Assembly (NCBI GenBank): GCA_947458565.1
Contig: CANGZK010000003.1
Span: 1 to 25,879, forward strand
Source of the DNA: Acidimicrobiaceae bacterium
GTDB taxonomy: Bacteria > Actinomycetota > Acidimicrobiia > Acidimicrobiales > Ilumatobacteraceae
Length of the DNA stretch: 25,879 bases
Direction of reading: 5' to 3'
The notes under the pieces: model-generated
Databases searched by the model: none
What the model saw: only the letters and a program-made list of their open reading frames with translations
Told to the model about the DNA's origin: nothing
Program-made: the position numbers and the translations under genes
Shown: positions 1 through 7,309 of the stretch, piece after piece
Numbering within the stretch: the first letter of the stretch is position 1
Layout of the letters: each line of letters starts with the position of its first letter

Positions 1-352
1 ATGCATAGTCAAGTTCAATTCGTGGTGCGATTGCCGCAAACTGACCTTGTGTGGGAAGTGAAAACTGCATCTCTCTTCCGCCCGGTGAGCGCAGCCACAC
101 GTCGTTACACACTGTCCAGTTGGGAACTGAATTTGGATCAAAACCCAGTTCGTCCAAAATTCGAAGCGCACCAGTTGTCAATCCATCACCACAGCATTTA
201 TCGCGCGGGAAAAACGCCTTATCAATAACGATTACTTCGTATTTTGCGGCACGCAATGTAAGCGCGGCTGCAATACCACTTGGACCAGCGCCAACGATCA
301 GTACATCGCACGCTAAATCGCCTGCACTGTTGTTCGACTTGGTCTGAGACAC
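1..352 (-). CDS. Geranylgeranyl reductase family FAD-dependent oxidoreductase (partial, C-terminus beyond window)
   Basis: The reading frame runs off the left edge, leaving 117 N-terminal residues. It opens with a Rossmann FAD-binding strand, DVLIVGAGPSG (residues 16-26), then VIVIDKAFFPRDKCCGDGLT, the dinucleotide-binding and cysteine-glycine signature of the geranylgeranyl reductase / menaquinone reductase (MenJ-like) flavoprotein group. Family members reduce isoprenoid double bonds, in actinobacteria often in the menaquinone side chain; the substrate here cannot be read from the fragment. I place the start at GTG 352 because a TAGTCT hexamer lies 7 bases upstream of it. An ATG at 379 is also in frame, but would overlap the start codon of the divergent SDR gene and has neither a Shine-Dalgarno nor a -10 at the right distance. 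Family assignment is firm, specificity is not. Confidence 0.85.
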   Translation of the reverse strand, partial: MSQTKSNNSAGDLACDVLIVGAGPSGIAAALTLRAAKYEVIVIDKAFFPRDKCCGDGLTTGALRILDELGFDPNSVPNWTVCNDVWLRSPGGREMQFSLPTQGQFAAIAPRIELDYA

Positions 353-359
353 GGTATTC

Positions 360-369
360 AGACTAGAGT
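360..369. promoter_or_regulatory. Overlapping divergent -10 elements for the flavoprotein and SDR genes
   Basis: The ten bases AGACTAGAGT contain TAGAGT on the plus strand (364-369, 8 bases before ATG 378) and TAGTCT on the minus strand (365-360, 7 bases before GTG 352). The two candidate -10 hexamers share the TA pair at 364-365. Both lie at the distance expected for leaderless transcripts. No clear -35 element is visible on either side. Confidence 0.55.
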
Positions 370-377
370 CGTTGCCC

Positions 378-1304
378 ATGAGCCGCTTATGTGAAGGTCG
401 AGTAGTTGTTGTCACTGGTTCGGGACGCGGTATTGGTCGCGAACATGCCTTAAGTCTTGCCAAGCACGGCGCACTGGTCGTTGTCAACGACTTGGGCGGT
501 GGTGTTGATGGCTCGGCTGGCGATATCTCTCCAGCTCAAAGCGTTGTCAATGAGATTGAGGCCATGGGTGGTCGTGCTGTTGCTAATGGCGACGACATTT
601 CTTCATGGGCTGGCGCCGAGCGCCTGATCCAGACCGCAGTTGACACGTTTGGCGACCTGCATGCAGTTGTCAATAACGCCGGAATTTTGCGCGACCGCAT
701 GATGGCCAACATGTCGGAAGAAGAATGGGACGCCGTCATCAAAGTGCACCTCAAGGGCACATTTGCGCCATCACGTTTTGCCGCTGCATATTGGCGCGAT
801 CAGCACAAGGCGGGTAAACCCGTAGATGGTCGCATCATCAACACTTCATCGGTGTCGGGTATCTATGGCAACGTTGGTCAGACTAACTACGGCGCTGCAA
901 AAGCAGGCATCGCTGCGTTCACCACCATCGCATCGCTCGAACTCGCTCGCTATGGCGTCACCGTTAACGCAGTGGCACCAGTAGCTCTTACACGCATGAC
1001 CGAAAATCTTTCGCCAACTCCACCGACAGATGAAGAGCGCGAACTTGGTTCGCCTCGTTGGATTGCTCCGATCGTGACGTGGCTTGCATCTGAAGAATCA
1101 AAGGCAATCACTGGTCGCGTGTTTGAAGCAAGTGGTCGAGTGTTGGCGATTGCCGAAGGTTGGCACCGTGGTCCAACTCACGAACCAGTCGACGATGCAG
1201 CAATGCTTGGCCCAATTGTTGAAGAATTGATGACGAAGGCTCGCCTCAATGCCGGCATGGACGGCAAAGACGGCTCGTGGCCACAACCACAACCAAACAA
1301 ATAA
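378..1304 (+). CDS. SDR family dehydrogenase, (3R)-hydroxyacyl-CoA dehydrogenase type
   Basis: A 308-residue short-chain dehydrogenase. The cofactor glycine motif TGSGRGIG lies at residues 13-20, NNAG at 99-102, and the catalytic set is the serine of SSVSG (about 157-161) with Y171 and K175 (YGAAK). The N-terminal wording (GRVVVVTGSGRGIGREHAL, then VVVNDLGG) resembles the dehydrogenase unit of type-2 peroxisomal multifunctional enzymes, which oxidise (3R)-hydroxyacyl-CoA in beta-oxidation; that specificity is inference. The roughly 50-residue C-terminal extension beyond the core is common in this subgroup. ATG 378 is preferred over TTG 372 because of the TAGAGT -10 eight bases upstream. The aminotransferase gene follows after 16 bases, probably in the same transcript. 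Confidence 0.92.
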   Translation: MSRLCEGRVVVVTGSGRGIGREHALSLAKHGALVVVNDLGGGVDGSAGDISPAQSVVNEIEAMGGRAVANGDDISSWAGAERLIQTAVDTFGDLHAVVNNAGILRDRMMANMSEEEWDAVIKVHLKGTFAPSRFAAAYWRDQHKAGKPVDGRIINTSSVSGIYGNVGQTNYGAAKAGIAAFTTIASLELARYGVTVNAVAPVALTRMTENLSPTPPTDEERELGSPRWIAPIVTWLASEESKAITGRVFEASGRVLAIAEGWHRGPTHEPVDDAAMLGPIVEELMTKARLNAGMDGKDGSWPQPQPNK

Positions 1305-1320
1305 CTGGTATCTCGCCGGC

Positions 1321-2604
1321 ATGTTGAACACTCAACTTGCCAAGGCTCACAGTGATTTTGCGGATCGCAATCCACAAAGTCGTCTTCATTACGACGAGGC
1401 CCGCAAATTTTTGCCTGGTGGACAGACCCGTTCTGTTCTCACACACGCACCATTCCCGCTTGCATTCGCTTCAGGAAATGGTGCAACGCTTACCGATGTA
1501 GATGGTCATACGTATATTGACTTTCTTGGTGACTACACAGCAGGTCTGCTTGGGCATAGCGAAAGGCGAGTACTTGACCGCGTAGTAGAGGCCTTGTCGA
1601 ACAACACGAGTGTGGGTGGCGTGCACCCGGCCGAGGCAACTCTTGGCAGGTTGATGTGTGAGCGATTTGGCATAGATCGTGTGCGGTTTACTAACTCGGG
1701 AACTGAAGCAAACCTGTTGGCAATGACAACTGCGGTCGTTGCCACCGGTAGGAAAAAGATTTTGGTTTTTGAAGGCGGGTACCACGGCAGCGTGTTCTAT
1801 TTCGCCAGCGGAAGCGCAAAGTGGAATGCGCCTTTCGATTTTGTTCTTGCTCCGTACAACGACACTTCTGCTGCTCTGCAAGTGATCAATGACAACGCTG
1901 CAACGCTTGCCGCTGTTGTTGTGGAGCCAATGCTTGGCTCTGGAGGGTGCATTCCTGGCGACCCCGCATTTCTTTCTGGCGTATTTGATGCTGCTCGCAA
2001 AGTTGGCGCAGTATGCATTGCCGATGAAGTCATGACTTCACGTCATGGTCGAAGCGGAATGATGCAACTACTCGGAGTTGAGGCCGACATCACTGCGTAT
2101 GGCAAGTACATCGGCGGCGGTTTCTCGTTTGGTGCTTTCGGTGGAAAAGCCGAATTTCTGGATCAGTTTGATACGAGCCCAGAGTCGGGGCGCGCATCGC
2201 CGATAGCCCATGGCGGCACATTTAACAACAATCTGTCGACCATGACGGCTGGATGTGCCGTTCTGGGCGAGGTGTTCACTGCAGATGTTGCAGAGGCACA
2301 TACCAAGCGCGGCGACGAGTTTCGCCAGGCAGTTGCTTCTGTGATCGCAAAGCACAATGTTGGAGTCTCGGTCAGTGGATTCGGATCAATGATGTCGCTG
2401 CATGCGCTTTCGTCACCTCCGCGAAAGCCTTCCGATATTGCAACTCGTGACTCTGAGTTGCAAGAACTTTTGTTTTTTGGCTTACTGCAGCGCGGTGTGT
2501 ACATCGCAACACGAGGAATGATGAATCTCGGGCTCGCGCATACCGATGACCAGATGGCAACGACACTTGATGCCCTTTCCGACGTACTGAGTTCGTTGCA
2601 ATAA
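1321..2604 (+). CDS. Class III PLP aminotransferase, glutamate-1-semialdehyde aminomutase-like
   Basis: A 427-residue fold-type I PLP enzyme of aminotransferase class III, the usual length for glutamate-1-semialdehyde 2,1-aminomutase. SGTEA (126-130) binds the phosphate, D235 of IADEVMT is the pyridine-nitrogen aspartate, and K262 in YGKYIGGGFSFGAFGG is the PLP lysine. The EARKFLPGG start and the HGGTFNNN stretch also fit the GSAM-like group. Many actinobacteria carry GSAM-like paralogues besides the haem-pathway HemL; with no haem genes nearby and an SDR partner upstream, I would not call this hemL. Start ATG 1321 follows the SDR stop by 16 bases; an upstream ATG at 1249 lies inside the SDR gene and would add 24 residues with no family match. 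Confidence 0.88.
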   Translation: MLNTQLAKAHSDFADRNPQSRLHYDEARKFLPGGQTRSVLTHAPFPLAFASGNGATLTDVDGHTYIDFLGDYTAGLLGHSERRVLDRVVEALSNNTSVGGVHPAEATLGRLMCERFGIDRVRFTNSGTEANLLAMTTAVVATGRKKILVFEGGYHGSVFYFASGSAKWNAPFDFVLAPYNDTSAALQVINDNAATLAAVVVEPMLGSGGCIPGDPAFLSGVFDAARKVGAVCIADEVMTSRHGRSGMMQLLGVEADITAYGKYIGGGFSFGAFGGKAEFLDQFDTSPESGRASPIAHGGTFNNNLSTMTAGCAVLGEVFTADVAEAHTKRGDEFRQAVASVIAKHNVGVSVSGFGSMMSLHALSSPPRKPSDIATRDSELQELLFFGLLQRGVYIATRGMMNLGLAHTDDQMATTLDALSDVLSSLQ

Positions 2605-2785
2605 TTCTTTTACGCGAAAACTTGTTAGGCACTCCACTCGCTAGTAAGGCACACCACACGAAATAAAGTGGGGCATGTATGGCACATGTCATCAAACTAA
2701 TTGCACATAAATTACCACCGACTTCTTAATCGGTTATATGTTGAGCACAGGAATCCTTCCTGAAAGACTGTGAAAGGTCGCTCGC
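2605..2785. other. Intergenic region upstream of the copper oxidase gene
   Basis: This 181-base gap is the longest in the window. It holds a short inverted repeat CATGT-N5-ACATG (2674-2678 / 2684-2688), a second one ACCGA-N8-TCGGT near 2716-2733, and an AT-rich patch with TTATAT (2734-2739) that could be a -10. A clear Shine-Dalgarno, GAAAGG (2772-2777), lies 8 bases before ATG 2786. No ORF or RNA gene is recognisable. The half-sites are short and could be chance. Confidence 0.35.
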
Positions 2786-3883
2786 ATGAATGAGAAATTA
2801 AGTCGCAATAAAATAAGTGAAGCAACAGTTTTTTCGTTAGTGCTGTGCTTGTTTATTTCGGTGGTACTTGTTGTTGGAGTGCTCGGCATTCGTGCGATGG
2901 ATGGGGATACAACGACAAAGGTCGCATCTGCTGCTGCGGCACCGTCCGCTGCGACTCCAGTTGCCGAAGTAAGCAATAACGCAGTTATAGATCCTGCAGC
3001 CATGCCTGCAGCGAGCTGGAATCCGCGAGATCCAATTCTTCCAAGTGCTACAACAGATACTGCTCACGCTGTCACATTTGAAATGTCTGAGGTGCAGGTA
3101 GAAGTTGCCCCTGGGGTGATGCAAGAGTTGTGGACGTTTAATGGCCAGGTGCCGGGGCCGACATTACGCGGCAAAGTTGGCGACACTTTTACGGTCACAG
3201 TTGTCAACAAGGGGAAAATGACACACTCGATTGATTTTCATGCGAGCAAAGTTGCGTGGAGTGATGAAATGCGTGCGATTGCTCCCGGGGAGTCGCTTGA
3301 GTACACATTCGTCGCCGAGTTCTCTGGAATCTTCATGTACCACTGCGGTACTGCGCCAGCACTGCATCACATTGGAAACGGTATGTATGGGGCATTGATC
3401 ATTGATCCTCCCGTACTTGCTCCAGTCGAGAAAGAATTTGTGCTGCTGCAAAGTGAGTTGTACCTAGGACCAGATGGTCAGCCTGGTGACTTGACCAAGA
3501 TGATGAATGAGAAGTGGGATGCGGTTGTGTTTAATGGTTACTTCAATCAATACAAATTTGGTTCGATTCATGTCGAGGCAAATAAGCGGTACCGCATCTG
3601 GGTGTTAGATGAAGGCCCAAATGAAAACTCCGCGTTCCATATTGTCGGGACGATTTTCGACACAATTTTTAGAGAAGGAACATATCTATTGCAGCCTGAC
3701 GCTCGAACGGGTGGCTCTCAAGTGCTTGATCTACAACCTGCTCAGGGTGGCTTTGTGGAGTTCACCTTTGCGGAGGACGGTCTGTACCCATTTGTCACTC
3801 ACAAATTTGCCAACGTTGGCAAAGGGGCATTGGGATTCTTTGCGGTAGGCAACGTAGATACGAGCGCGTTGGGCGGTCACTAA
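2786..3883 (+). CDS. Membrane-anchored two-domain multicopper oxidase, NirK (copper nitrite reductase)-like
   Basis: 365 residues: short cytoplasmic start, one membrane segment or uncleaved signal anchor (about 14-35), an Ala/Pro-rich linker, then two cupredoxin domains. Domain 1 has HSIDFH (H147, D150, H152) and YHC...HHIGNGM (H186, C187, H195, M200). That gives a type-1 copper site (H147, C187, H195, M200) and two type-2 ligands (H152, H186). Domain 2 supplies H285 (FHIVG) and H339 (YPFVTHKF), matching the NirK catalytic histidine and the third type-2 ligand donated across the trimer; D150 matches the NirK catalytic aspartate. The set therefore fits a NirK-like enzyme acting outside the membrane, although relatives are often annotated only as multicopper oxidase. 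No denitrification genes lie nearby. A cupredoxin lipoprotein at 9887-10279 could be an electron donor (inference). Start ATG is supported by GAAAGG. Confidence 0.85.
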   Translation: MNEKLSRNKISEATVFSLVLCLFISVVLVVGVLGIRAMDGDTTTKVASAAAAPSAATPVAEVSNNAVIDPAAMPAASWNPRDPILPSATTDTAHAVTFEMSEVQVEVAPGVMQELWTFNGQVPGPTLRGKVGDTFTVTVVNKGKMTHSIDFHASKVAWSDEMRAIAPGESLEYTFVAEFSGIFMYHCGTAPALHHIGNGMYGALIIDPPVLAPVEKEFVLLQSELYLGPDGQPGDLTKMMNEKWDAVVFNGYFNQYKFGSIHVEANKRYRIWVLDEGPNENSAFHIVGTIFDTIFREGTYLLQPDARTGGSQVLDLQPAQGGFVEFTFAEDGLYPFVTHKFANVGKGALGFFAVGNVDTSALGGH

Positions 3884-3901
3884 AAATTGCGTTGAGCTGT
3901 T

Positions 3902-3941
3902 CAGACGGGTTGCGACCCTTAAAAGAGTCGCAACTCGTCTG
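3902..3941. terminator. Hairpin at convergent junction, candidate bidirectional terminator
   Basis: A 15-base inverted repeat, CAGACGGGTTGCGAC (3902-3916) against GTCGCAACTCGTCTG (3927-3941), pairs fully with one G-U wobble around a 10-base loop. It sits between the copper oxidase and nucS genes and spans the nucS stop codon. The plus side is followed by a weak T-rich stretch (TTCGTTT) and the minus side by TTTTT after about 14 bases, so intrinsic termination is plausible but not textbook. Confidence 0.6.
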
Positions 3942-4578
3942 TTCGTTTGCCACGAAGTTCGTCGTAGTCGACTTCACACCAGCCCATGCCGCGGCTTTCG
4001 GCAAGCACGCGAGCTTGAGGCTTGATCGATTGAGCAACGAAGATGCCACGAATGTTGCCAAGCGAAGTATCGGCATGCAAGCAGTCGATATAACGAGTGA
4101 GTTGTTCGACACCGTCGATCTCTCCACGGCGTTTGATTTCTACGGCAACTGTTTGACCGCTCGCATCGCGACAGAGCAAATCGACTGGGCCAACTGCAGT
4201 TGGGTATTCGCGGCGAATCAGCGTGAGTCCAGGCTCAATAGATTCTGGGAGTGCAGCAAGCAGTTCTTGTAGGTGTGCTTCGACTCCATCTTTTGTGAGC
4301 CCAGGGTCTTCGCCTAGTTCGTGCGAAGAATCACTAAAAACTTCGTGCAGATAGATCGTCAGGGTTTCACCCTTTGGGTTTGTGACTACCCACTTGTCGT
4401 CATGCTCGACGACGGTGTTCGGTGCATTCATCCAGTTGAGAGGTTTGTAAGCACCACCATCTGCATGAATCGCGATACATCCATCAGCTTTACGCATTAA
4501 CAGTCGGTTCGCTTCGGGTAGTGATGCGTCAAGCCGGCCCTCGTACACGACGCTGCAACGGGCAACTACCAGTCTCAT
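3919..4578 (-). CDS. nucS: Endonuclease NucS, non-canonical mismatch repair
   Basis: 219 residues, the normal length of actinobacterial NucS, which replaces MutS/MutL in these bacteria by cutting both strands at mismatches. The N-terminal DNA-binding/dimerisation half starts MRLVVARCSVVYEGRL. The C-terminal RecB-like nuclease domain shows GPVDLL (D133), VEIKR (E147, K149) and QLTRY (Q159), the metal-binding catalytic set. The last residues, DELRLF, resemble a bacterial beta-clamp-binding motif; the corynebacterial enzyme is known to need the clamp. The ABC1 kinase gene ends 16 bases upstream on the same strand, yet TAGTTT (4592-4587) lies 8 bases before ATG 4578, so a private leaderless promoter is likely. 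The stop codon lies inside the junction hairpin. Confidence 0.96.
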   Translation of the reverse strand: MRLVVARCSVVYEGRLDASLPEANRLLMRKADGCIAIHADGGAYKPLNWMNAPNTVVEHDDKWVVTNPKGETLTIYLHEVFSDSSHELGEDPGLTKDGVEAHLQELLAALPESIEPGLTLIRREYPTAVGPVDLLCRDASGQTVAVEIKRRGEIDGVEQLTRYIDCLHADTSLGNIRGIFVAQSIKPQARVLAESRGMGWCEVDYDELRGKRTDELRLF

Positions 4579-4586
4579 GCGTGTAG

Positions 4587-4592
4587 AAACTA
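4587..4592 (-). promoter_or_regulatory. -10 hexamer TAGTTT of nucS
   Basis: On the minus strand TAGTTT lies 8 bases before the nucS ATG, in the 16-base gap after the ABC1 kinase stop codon. It would give a leaderless or nearly leaderless nucS mRNA independent of the upstream operon. Confidence 0.5.
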
Positions 4593-4594
4593 GA

Positions 4595-6187
4595 TCAACG
4601 ACCGACGTGTTCGCGCATTCGCTTTTGGATCAAGTTGCGACGCGCTTGCAAATCTCGGTACGTCAATGTGTCGACCGAAGTATCAACTCCAAGGCCTGCC
4701 TTCAGGCTGTCCATATTGATTTCGACAGCCAAATGATCGATGCCAAGCTCGCGTCCTAGGCGCTCACCGTGTCGCTCTGCAAACAGCATCGAGATGGCCG
4801 TGACTTCTTGGATGATGTCGAGGTCGGGTGCCAATCGCGCGATTGCGCCATCGAGAAACACCATGTTTTTGACGTACAACATGAGTTCTTTTGGCATTCG
4901 AGCGCCGTAGCCCATCATTGCCTTGACGATGCGTTGTACTTCGTTGACGAGTTCTTCGCCCGACAGTGTGGTTGGGTCGACTACTGGTTGATCGAGATTG
5001 AGATCTTTAATGACTGCCTTAATGTCGGTATCGAATGGAAGTGCTCCGAGGTCTCGTAATGCTTCAATTTGCCCAACAACATTGTTTGTCGTTGCATTGA
5101 GCATGAGTCGCAAGAATGCCATGCGACGTGAACCGGTAAGGCGACCGACGATGCCAAAGTCGAGTAACGCTGTGCGACCATCTTTTAGAACAAACAAATT
5201 GCCGCCGTGCAAGTCACCGTGGAAGATGCCGTGAATCATTGCGCCTTCCATGAAGGCGATCATGCCTGTGCGAATTACTGAGACGGTGTCGATACCTGCA
5301 TCTTGCATGCCAACCACATCGTCAAACTTGAATCCCTCTAGGCGTTGCATCACGAGCACACGCCGAGCAACGAGGCTCGGGTGTGGACGCGGCACGATAT
5401 AACCCTTTTGGTCTAGTTCGTGCAGCATCTTGGCAATATCGAGCATGTTGTCGGCTTCGATGCGAAAGTCGAGTTCTTCCACAATGGTTTCTGCGAAGAG
5501 TTCTACAAGTGCGGGTGGGTTGGCAAGTGCACTGATCTTGATGCGACCAATCATGTGTGGGGCAAGCCATGCCATGACTCGCAAATCTTTTCGCACGAGT
5601 GCCGAAACGGTTGGTCTTTGTACTTTGACAACGACTTCCTCGCCGGTAATCAACGTGGCCAAGTGAACCTGAGCAATTGATGCCGCGGCGAGTGGGGTGG
5701 TTTCAAATTTGCTGAAAACATCGGTGAGGCGGGCGCCAAGATCTTGTTCAATTACGCGCTTCGCTTCTTCAAATGAAAAAGGTGGAACTTGGTCACGACA
5801 GAGTTTGAATTCGTTGACGAGTTCAACTGGGAACAACCCTTCACCACTTGAAATGATCTGACCAAGTTTGATGTAGGTAGAGCCAAGACGCTCGACAGCT
5901 TTGCGCATACGAAATGAAATGAATTCACGTGATGCTTCAGGAGTTTCGAACTTTTTGCGCTTCTTTTTAATGAACCAGGGGATGAGTGCCTTGCTGAGCA
6001 CAAACACAACGGTGATCAGTCGGGCAACTGGTGGGATCTTTGTTGGTTTCGTGAGCACTGGCACTTCGCGCTGCGCGGCTGCGCGCAAAGCGACTGCGGT
6101 TTTCTGCCACTTGATGTTGTCGAGTTGCAAAACCCAAGGCGGGTTTTGGTCAAACGCGCCCCATTCGGTGTCGGGAGTAAAAGTCAC
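4595..6187 (-). CDS. ABC1/UbiB (AarF) family atypical protein kinase-like protein
   Basis: 530 residues with the UbiB/ADCK hallmarks: KxGQ (YIKLGQ, 107-110), the alanine-rich loop AAAS (167-170) in place of a glycine-rich P-loop, nucleotide lysine in VVVKVQRP (K188), a catalytic-loop equivalent HGDLHGGNLF (323-332) and DFG (343-345). A hydrophobic stretch near 54-73 may touch the membrane. Family members have ATPase or kinase-like activity and support isoprenoid quinone or lipid metabolism in other organisms; most actinobacteria make menaquinone rather than ubiquinone, so the client here is unknown. The usual HGDLHPGN has glycine for proline. The start is GTG 6187, whose first base lies inside the TGA stop of the CysQ-like gene (GTGA), implying translational coupling. 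Confidence 0.93.
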   Translation of the reverse strand: MTFTPDTEWGAFDQNPPWVLQLDNIKWQKTAVALRAAAQREVPVLTKPTKIPPVARLITVVFVLSKALIPWFIKKKRKKFETPEASREFISFRMRKAVERLGSTYIKLGQIISSGEGLFPVELVNEFKLCRDQVPPFSFEEAKRVIEQDLGARLTDVFSKFETTPLAAASIAQVHLATLITGEEVVVKVQRPTVSALVRKDLRVMAWLAPHMIGRIKISALANPPALVELFAETIVEELDFRIEADNMLDIAKMLHELDQKGYIVPRPHPSLVARRVLVMQRLEGFKFDDVVGMQDAGIDTVSVIRTGMIAFMEGAMIHGIFHGDLHGGNLFVLKDGRTALLDFGIVGRLTGSRRMAFLRLMLNATTNNVVGQIEALRDLGALPFDTDIKAVIKDLNLDQPVVDPTTLSGEELVNEVQRIVKAMMGYGARMPKELMLYVKNMVFLDGAIARLAPDLDIIQEVTAISMLFAERHGERLGRELGIDHLAVEINMDSLKAGLGVDTSVDTLTYRDLQARRNLIQKRMREHVGR

Positions 6188-6975
6188 CTGTCAATTCTGC
6201 CTGCGCGAAGCGCGTCTACAACTTGGTGTGCCAAATGTTGTTGGCAGACGATGAAGTCGGGGAGCCAAGTGTCACGCATGTTGTATACGAGTGGTGATCC
6301 GTCGGTGCGGCTTGTAAAAAGTCCTGCTGCTTGGGCAACCACCATTGGTGCAGCAGAGTCCCATTGGTGCATTCCGCCCTCGTGCACATAGATGTCGGTT
6401 TCTCCAAGTACCACCGCCATTGCCTTCGCACCGGCCGAACCAAGTCGTGCAACTTCGCAGTCAAGAGCCTGGGCCACGATGATTGCAGCATCGGTGGCGC
6501 GATTTCGCGAGACGACGAGTCGCGGCTTGCCTTCATGTCGAGGTGGTGTTGGCGGTGGTGTGCCTGTTGAGAGAACCATGCCAAAAGCGGGAAGCGCAAC
6601 TGCACCCGCTGTGAGCATGCCTTCATTGGAAGGAGCACCACTCGAATCTTTACGCTCCCACAATGCAATGTGCACGGCCCAATCAGCTCGATCAAACTCT
6701 GAGTATTCCTGTGTGCCATCGAGCGGGTCAATGATCCAAACGCGATCTGCAGTTAATCGATTGGAGTCGTCGGCTGCTTCTTCGGAAAGAATTGCATCAT
6801 TTGGTCGGTGCTCGGCGAAGGCTTCATCTAAAAATCGCTGTGCAGCAGCGTCGCCGACATCCTTTGCCAACCACGTTGACGCACCGTCGTTATAGAGACG
6901 CTCGCGTACCGCAAGCAGGCGTTTGCCTGTTTCTTCTGCTAAATAATGTGCAAGTTCGTGATCGTCGAACTTCAC
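6184..6975 (-). CDS. Inositol monophosphatase family protein, CysQ-like (3'(2'),5'-bisphosphate nucleotidase)
   Basis: 263 residues of the lithium-sensitive Mg-dependent phosphatase family. Metal ligands appear as LSEE (63-66), WIIDPLDGT (80-88) and QWDSAAP (204-210). The SEE, DPLDGT and HQWDSAAP wording is closest to actinobacterial CysQ, which removes the 3'-phosphate from PAP/PAPS in sulfate assimilation; inositol phosphate or fructose-1,6-bisphosphate activity also occurs in this family, so specificity is provisional. A proline-rich insertion (about 139-147, PTPPPTPPRHEG) interrupts the middle. Both ends are coupled: the start GTG 6975 overlaps the TGA of the small membrane protein gene, and the stop overlaps the GTG of the ABC1 kinase gene, both as GTGA. 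Confidence 0.88.
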   Translation of the reverse strand: MKFDDHELAHYLAEETGKRLLAVRERLYNDGASTWLAKDVGDAAAQRFLDEAFAEHRPNDAILSEEAADDSNRLTADRVWIIDPLDGTQEYSEFDRADWAVHIALWERKDSSGAPSNEGMLTAGAVALPAFGMVLSTGTPPPTPPRHEGKPRLVVSRNRATDAAIIVAQALDCEVARLGSAGAKAMAVVLGETDIYVHEGGMHQWDSAAPMVVAQAAGLFTSRTDGSPLVYNMRDTWLPDFIVCQQHLAHQVVDALRAGRIDR

Positions 6976-7289
6976 GAAATACTGCGCCCAAGATCGATGG
7001 CCGCACGAACTGCTTCACGTAGCGCATCTTCGTCGGCACCGGATGCAATGAGTGCTGAAACTTGTTGCTCGAGTTGTTCGGCTGCTACTTCGTCAAAAGC
7101 ATCGATGTGCTTGTTTGTTGCGATGGTGGATGCGGTGAGAAGTACGACTGCTGCGATCGAAGTGGTAAGGCCGATAGTGATGATGCCGCCGTTGTTATTG
7201 GAAACAATGCTTGTCACGATGATGCCAGCAACACCCGCTACGAAGATCACAGCACACAAAATGCGGATGCGCTTCAGTGCGATATTCAT
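6972..7289 (-). CDS. Small two-helix membrane protein of unknown function
   Basis: 105 residues. Two hydrophobic segments (about 8-29 and 35-57) are joined by a short polar NNNGG turn, followed by an acidic, probably helical tail (63-103) with the pattern EVAAEQLEQQV and DEDALREAVRAAIDLG. I recognise no family. The positive N-terminus (MNIALKRIR) predicts both ends in the cytoplasm. It lies 20 bases after ettA and overlaps the CysQ-like gene by GTGA. A TACGAT hexamer (7304-7299) sits 9 bases before its ATG, so it may also have its own promoter. Reality of the gene is supported by coupling at its 3' end and clean membrane topology; function is unknown. Confidence 0.75.
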   Translation of the reverse strand: MNIALKRIRILCAVIFVAGVAGIIVTSIVSNNNGGIITIGLTTSIAAVVLLTASTIATNKHIDAFDEVAAEQLEQQVSALIASGADEDALREAVRAAIDLGRSIS

Positions 7290-7298
7290 ACTGTTTCT

Positions 7299-7304
7299 AT
7301 CGTA
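7299..7304 (-). promoter_or_regulatory. -10 hexamer TACGAT before the small membrane protein gene
   Basis: On the minus strand TACGAT ends 9 bases before ATG 7289, inside the 20-base gap after the ettA stop. It may add an internal promoter to the operon. Confidence 0.35.
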
Positions 7305-7309
7305 TTGCG

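Noticed and set aside
312..325. Non-canonical glutamine in the E2 active-site motif of Kgd (protein residues 312-325, DHRIIQGA instead of DHRxxDGA)
   Set aside because: Actinobacterial Kgd proteins carry the same motif, so it is normal for the family. Coordinates here are protein residues; in the window this is about 11332-11373.
2674..2688. CATGT-N5-ACATG as a copper-regulator operator upstream of the NirK-like gene
   Set aside because: Five-base arms arise often by chance and match no regulator site I can name.
6392..6895. Plus-strand open frame (167 codons) antisense to the CysQ-like gene
   Set aside because: Ser/Ala/Arg-rich shadow; the minus-strand frame has complete phosphatase motifs.
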